Under the pieces are notes generated by a model. It made no database searches. It saw nothing but the letters and a program-made list of their open reading frames with translations, and had not been told where the DNA came from. A DNA stretch of 64,000 nucleotides from G025836975 sp049646585 (GTDB lineage Bacteria; Pseudomonadota; Gammaproteobacteria; Burkholderiales; Burkholderiaceae_B). Numbering within the stretch: the first letter of the stretch is position 1; each line of letters opens with the position of its first letter. This document shows positions 61,034-64,000 of the stretch, piece by piece. The stretch covers positions 1 through 64,000 of the forward strand of contig JBARWC010000217.1 of NCBI GenBank assembly GCA_049646585.1, read 5' to 3'. Both the position numbers and the translations under genes were made by a program.

Positions 61034-62041
61034 ATGGCAAATCGGCAAGTTGCGCGCCAAACCCCGGGGCAAGCCCATCCGGACACGGCATCGGTGCCGT
61101 CGGCGGCAAGAATCATGTCCAGACTTAAGCTGCGTCATTTGACGCTGCTCCGGAACATCGCCTTGCATGGGTCACTGACACGCGTTGCCCAGGAAACCAG
61201 GGTGAGCCAGCCCGCAATCACCAAAGCGCTGGCCGAAGTAGAGTCCCTGTTCGGCGCCCCTTTGTTCGTTCGCTCCGGGCGCGGCCTGAAACCGACGGCC
61301 ATGGGCGAGCTGGCGATGCTGAAGGCAAGGCATATGCTGCAAGAGCTGGATCATTGGGCATCCGAAATGGATGCGGTGCGCAAAGGCCGCAGCGCACGCC
61401 TGCTTATCGGCGCGGTTCCCTACGTATCCAGCGATCTGCTGACGCAAGCCATCACACAACTGTACGAGCGCCACAATATTGTTATCGCCATCAGGCAGGC
61501 GACCACCGATCAATTGGTGCAGTCCCTGTGCAACCACGAACTGGACTGCGTACTGGGCCGCGCATCGGCTGTGGCGGGCAGGGAAAACCTATGGCACGAA
61601 GTCTTGTACACCCAGCACCCGGCGCTTATCGGCCACGACAACTTGCTCAAGCGCCTGGACGGGCGCCGCCTGGACTGGCGACGCTTGGCGGACATGAACT
61701 GGATACTTCCGTCCTTGGCGACCCCCGTCGGCGCCAGGATGGCTGAACTGTTCACGCAAGCACAGGTGGCCGTGCCCGTTCCCATCATCGAAACCTATTC
61801 CGTGGACGTGATGCACGGTGTGCTCAGCAAGAACGATAGCGTCATCTCCGTGGTGCCCGAAGATATCGCCCGGGACATGGTCCGGCGAGGAGGGATAAGC
61901 ATCCTGCCATGGAAACTGGACTGGGAGCTGCCACCGTTAAGCCTGATACGCCGCGTGCGCGACATCCCACTGGATGCGGAAGACAAGCTCGCCGGGATAC
62001 TGAAAGAACTATGCAGCCAGCAGTTCGCACAGAACAAGTGA
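61034..62041 (+). CDS. LysR family regulator
   Basis: A 335-residue LysR-type regulator. A variable N-terminal tail is followed by the HTH (about residues 37-60: HLTLLRNIALHGSLTRVAQE, then VSQPAITKALAEVE) and a PBP2-type effector domain. AGGA lies 7 bases before ATG 61034. It is divergent from GGT and likely controls the GGT-Bug-GAF operon through the box at 60992. Confidence 0.88.
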   Translation: MANRQVARQTPGQAHPDTASVPSAARIMSRLKLRHLTLLRNIALHGSLTRVAQETRVSQPAITKALAEVESLFGAPLFVRSGRGLKPTAMGELAMLKARHMLQELDHWASEMDAVRKGRSARLLIGAVPYVSSDLLTQAITQLYERHNIVIAIRQATTDQLVQSLCNHELDCVLGRASAVAGRENLWHEVLYTQHPALIGHDNLLKRLDGRRLDWRRLADMNWILPSLATPVGARMAELFTQAQVAVPVPIIETYSVDVMHGVLSKNDSVISVVPEDIARDMVRRGGISILPWKLDWELPPLSLIRRVRDIPLDAEDKLAGILKELCSQQFAQNK

Positions 62042-62091
62042 TTGGGGAAAATTTCGTTTAAAGTGCAGCAGAATCATTCTGGAGAATACCT

Positions 62092-62265
62092 ATGTTTCCG
62101 GGAATACTTCCTATACTCGCCACATTGCTTGCCATCGCCGCCACGTTCAAAAACGCAAAACTCGCTAGAAGAATCTGGGCGATTGCAGCAGTCCTGACCG
62201 TCGTCTGGGCGTTCTACCACGGTAGCTACCATGCACCGGAGCTACGGCAACTGGGGGCCTGGTGA
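62092..62265 (+). CDS. DUF5993-like small membrane protein
   Basis: A 57-residue protein with two membrane helices and a short C-terminal FYHGSYHAP with histidines. GGAG lies 7 bases before ATG 62092. It looks like DUF5993, whose genes pair with DsbB-like proteins. Its TGA overlaps the next gene's ATG by one base, so the two are made together. Confidence 0.8.
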   Translation: MFPGILPILATLLAIAATFKNAKLARRIWAIAAVLTVVWAFYHGSYHAPELRQLGAW

Positions 62266-62834
62266 TGACGGCCGGGCACCTCTACGCAAGGCTGGGCACA
62301 TTCGACGCCACTGTCCTGACGGGCATAGGCGCAATGCTGGCCGGCGCTTTCTACTTTCAGCTGGCAATGGGCGAGCTGCCTTGCGCACTTTGCTATCTGA
62401 TCCGCATTTGTCTTCTGCTTTTTTCCGTGGGACTTCTGCTGAATCTGAACTTTGGCACCAACCCCTGGAATTATTGCCTCTCGGCCGTAAGCGCCCTGAT
62501 CGGGTCGCTGATCAGCCTGGCATTCATGTTCATCTCGGCGTATCCGGGCGCGCTGCCGACGGGCTCCGCGATATTCGGCCTGCACATGTACACATGGACG
62601 TTCATTACGTTTACCGCTCTGATTTTTTATTGTGTTGGAAGCCTGGCCACATGTGCGCTAACTGGCCATAAGGGGCCTGAACAGGATGCCAGGCGGCCCA
62701 AAACCAAATTTCAACGCTACGCTGCCGCACTCGTGCTTGCAATGGCCGCCGCCAATTTGGTGTCGGTGACGCTCCAGCATGGGATCAACCCATTCGGAGG
62801 CTGGGGGCAGACGGAATATTTCCTGCTTAAATAA
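62265..62834 (+). CDS. DsbB-like disulfide bond formation protein
   Basis: About 189 residues with four membrane segments. The first pair Cys40-Cys43 (GELPCALC) sits in the first periplasmic loop as in DsbB. The loop between TM3 and TM4 (around SAYPGALPTGSAIFGLHMY) has no cysteine, so the second redox pair is missing. This matches a divergent DsbB group that travels with DUF5993. A GTG three bases earlier is an alternative start. Substrate and partner oxidase are unknown. Confidence 0.8.
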   Translation: MTAGHLYARLGTFDATVLTGIGAMLAGAFYFQLAMGELPCALCYLIRICLLLFSVGLLLNLNFGTNPWNYCLSAVSALIGSLISLAFMFISAYPGALPTGSAIFGLHMYTWTFITFTALIFYCVGSLATCALTGHKGPEQDARRPKTKFQRYAAALVLAMAAANLVSVTLQHGINPFGGWGQTEYFLLK

Positions 62835-62888
62835 ACAAGAGGCTTGAAGCAGCCTGAAACTCGTTAGAGGCAGGGGCCAAGAGCCGCG

Positions 62889-62922
62889 GTAGCCATGCTA
62901 TTCACCCGAATAGCATGGCTAC
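62889..62922. repeat. Perfect 15-base inverted repeat between convergent genes
   Basis: GTAGCCATGCTATTC and GAATAGCATGGCTAC are exact complements with a 4-base loop ACCC. No T-run follows on either strand. It lies between the converging DsbB-like and wrbA genes and could end transcription or act as a structural element. Confidence 0.6.
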
Positions 62923-62938
62923 GATGGAGCCGAGCCAA

Positions 62939-62975
62939 GGCCGCATCGACGGCGACGATTGCTATTGGCCGGAGG
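62939..62975 (+). pseudogene. Fragment resembling the 3' end of yggS
   Basis: By direct comparison 33 of 37 bases match 57493-57529 near the end of yggS, and the reading frame (GRIDGDDCYWPE versus GRIYGDDYYWPE) is kept. There is no longer reading frame around it. It is likely a remnant of a former yggS copy or of a recombination event. It follows the 15-base inverted repeat. Confidence 0.55.
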
Positions 62976-62999
62976 CGGCCCCGCAGCCTGGCGCCTGGT

Positions 63000-63599
63000 T
63001 CAGGCTTTCAGCTTGGAGGCAATCTGCGCCACATACTTGCCCTGGTAGCGGGCGCCTTCCAGTTCGACCGCACTGGGCTTGCGCGAACCGTCGCCGGCGG
63101 CGATGGTCGACGAGCCGTAAGGGGAATTCCCCATGACTTCATCCACGCCCATCTGGCCCTGGAAGGCATAGGGCAAGCCGACCACCACGAAGCCCAAATG
63201 CAGCAAGACGGGGTGGAAGGTAAGAATGGTGGACTCCTGCCCGCCGTGCTGGGTGGCGGAGGAGGCGAACACCGAGCCGACCTTACCCACCAGCGCCCCG
63301 CGCGCCCATAGCGCGCCGGTCTGGTCGATGAAGTTCTTCATCTGCGCCGTCATATTGCCGTAGCGCGTGCCGGTGCCGAAAATGATGGCATCGTACTCGG
63401 GCAGTTCCTGCACGGTCGCAATGGGCGCGGCCTGGTCCATCTTGTAGCCCGACTTCCTTGCGACCTCTTCGGGAACCAGTTCCGGAACCCGCTTGACCAC
63501 GACTTCCGCTCCGGCCTCGCGCACACCATCCGCCACGGCATACGCCATGGTTTCAATATGCCCATAAGCCGAGTAATAAAGCACCAATACCTTTGCCAT
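63000..63599 (-). CDS. wrbA: NAD(P)H:quinone oxidoreductase WrbA
   Basis: A 199-residue flavodoxin-like protein with the FMN loop YYSAYGHIE and GTGTRYGNMTAQMKNFID, the WrbA signature. It reduces quinones by two electrons and protects from redox cycling. The start is ATG 63599. It converges with the DsbB-like gene. Confidence 0.95.
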   Translation of the reverse strand: MAKVLVLYYSAYGHIETMAYAVADGVREAGAEVVVKRVPELVPEEVARKSGYKMDQAAPIATVQELPEYDAIIFGTGTRYGNMTAQMKNFIDQTGALWARGALVGKVGSVFASSATQHGGQESTILTFHPVLLHLGFVVVGLPYAFQGQMGVDEVMGNSPYGSSTIAAGDGSRKPSAVELEGARYQGKYVAQIASKLKA

Positions 63600-63714
63600 A
63601 ATGACCTCTATCTAGACTAGTGGTTGAATAACAGCGCAATTGCGCCAAAAACAAAAATCGATCGAAGAAGCGACAACGACAGGCAAGGCGCATGCCTCGA
63701 ACGGCCGGGGCGGT

Positions 63715-64000
63715 TCAGTCGGTGGAATGCGGGGCGCCCGCGCCCGCTACCTCGCTCCATGCCCGGATACCGCCTTCCAGGGCAAACACATCGGGCCGGC
63801 CTATCGCCCGGATGCGTTCCGCAAGATAGGCCGCCGAAATCTCGCTCGGGCAATCACAATAGACGACCACCGAGACGTTGGCGGGCAATGCATTAAGTTC
63901 GGCGGGCTTGGCATCGATCGCCATCTGTATGGCGCCGGGAATGCGTGCGTCGTTCTCACCGGTGTCCTGCCGCACATCCACCACAATATGCGGTTGCCCG
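63715..64000 (-). CDS. Rhodanese-like domain protein (5' end outside window)
   Basis: The last 95 or so residues of a protein whose start lies beyond the right edge. The active-site loop is YCDCPSEISAA, so Cys is present. GGIRAW and a short tail end the rhodanese fold. The YCxCPxExSAA form resembles the C-terminal rhodanese of DedA-rhodanese fusions, so the missing part could include membrane helices. Sulfurtransferase function is inferred. It lies 115 bases before wrbA. Confidence 0.75.
   Translation of the reverse strand, partial: GQPHIVVDVRQDTGENDARIPGAIQMAIDAKPAELNALPANVSVVVYCDCPSEISAAYLAERIRAIGRPDVFALEGGIRAWSEVAGAGAPHSTD

Noticed and set aside
62915..63136. A 73-codon plus-strand frame starting in the inverted repeat
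   Set aside because: It contains the yggS-like fragment but then runs antisense into wrbA; no ribosome site and no domain, so only the fragment is annotated.

Overview
The window looks like a chromosomal segment of a GC-rich betaproteobacterium of the Alcaligenaceae type (Bordetella / Achromobacter / Pusillimonas relatives). The grounds are three orphan Bug (TctC-type) periplasmic receptors, the dense mix of CoA-dependent catabolic clusters, and a housekeeping block cysS-alkA-accA-tilS-lysC-tRNA-Ser. The genus is an inference; no rRNA or species marker is present. No integrase, transposase, phage gene or CRISPR array was seen. No gene-free stretch exceeds 300 bases.

Layout. 44-5390: a minus-strand catabolic operon (two short-chain dehydrogenases, a 3-hydroxyacyl/carnitine-type dehydrogenase, a beta-keto acid cleavage enzyme) faces a GntR/FCD regulator plus adenine deaminase, with a perfect palindrome between them. 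5437-9188: MFS exporter, cold-shock protein with a long leader, 3-methyladenine glycosylase, tRNA-Arg(ACG), and a phosphoribosyltransferase-HAD fusion. 9329-13979: hydroxy-acid oxidase coupled to a second 3-hydroxyacyl-CoA-type dehydrogenase, a PaaY-like protein, a D-2-hydroxyacid dehydrogenase and an SDR. 13983-20587: LysR-controlled operon Bug receptor-flavoprotein-enoyl-CoA hydratase-CaiB CoA-transferase-RraA-like aldolase. 21131-22429: cobalt/nickel efflux pair dmeR-dmeF with an operator. 22595-28992: GntR regulator (its palindrome runs into its own start codon), IlvD-type dehydratase, DenD-like dehydrogenase and a complete TRAP transporter, probably for a sugar acid.

29017-33205: aquaporin, nitrobindin-like protein, an unrecognised secreted protein, a RES/Xre toxin-antitoxin pair and tRNA-Ser(GCT). 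33244-47946: mostly core genes (lysC, tilS, accA, alkA, cysS, TPR protein, ppiB, lpxH, NCS2 permease, carbonic anhydrase, uppP, TerC-CBS protein, suhB, trmJ). 47954-51206: IclR-controlled Bug receptor plus two-subunit CoA-transferase. 51230-55618: MscS channel and a run of small envelope or stress-type genes, then DUF3182 and an alpha/beta hydrolase. 55713-64000: luciferase-like monooxygenase, yggS, a LysR-controlled operon of gamma-glutamyltransferase-Bug receptor-GAF protein, a DUF5993/DsbB-like pair, wrbA and a cut-off rhodanese gene.

The recurring theme is a local regulator, a high-affinity periplasmic receptor and a short CoA or hydroxy-acid pathway, repeated with different enzymes. The items judged most worth following are the GntR palindrome ending on its start codon, the PRTase-HAD fusion, the apparent dual start of ppiB, the NCS2 permease with an ATPase-like tail, the DUF3182 protein with ATP-grasp-like features beside a hydrolase, and the DsbB-like protein lacking the second cysteine pair. 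Starts, domains and motifs were read by eye; no database search was possible.
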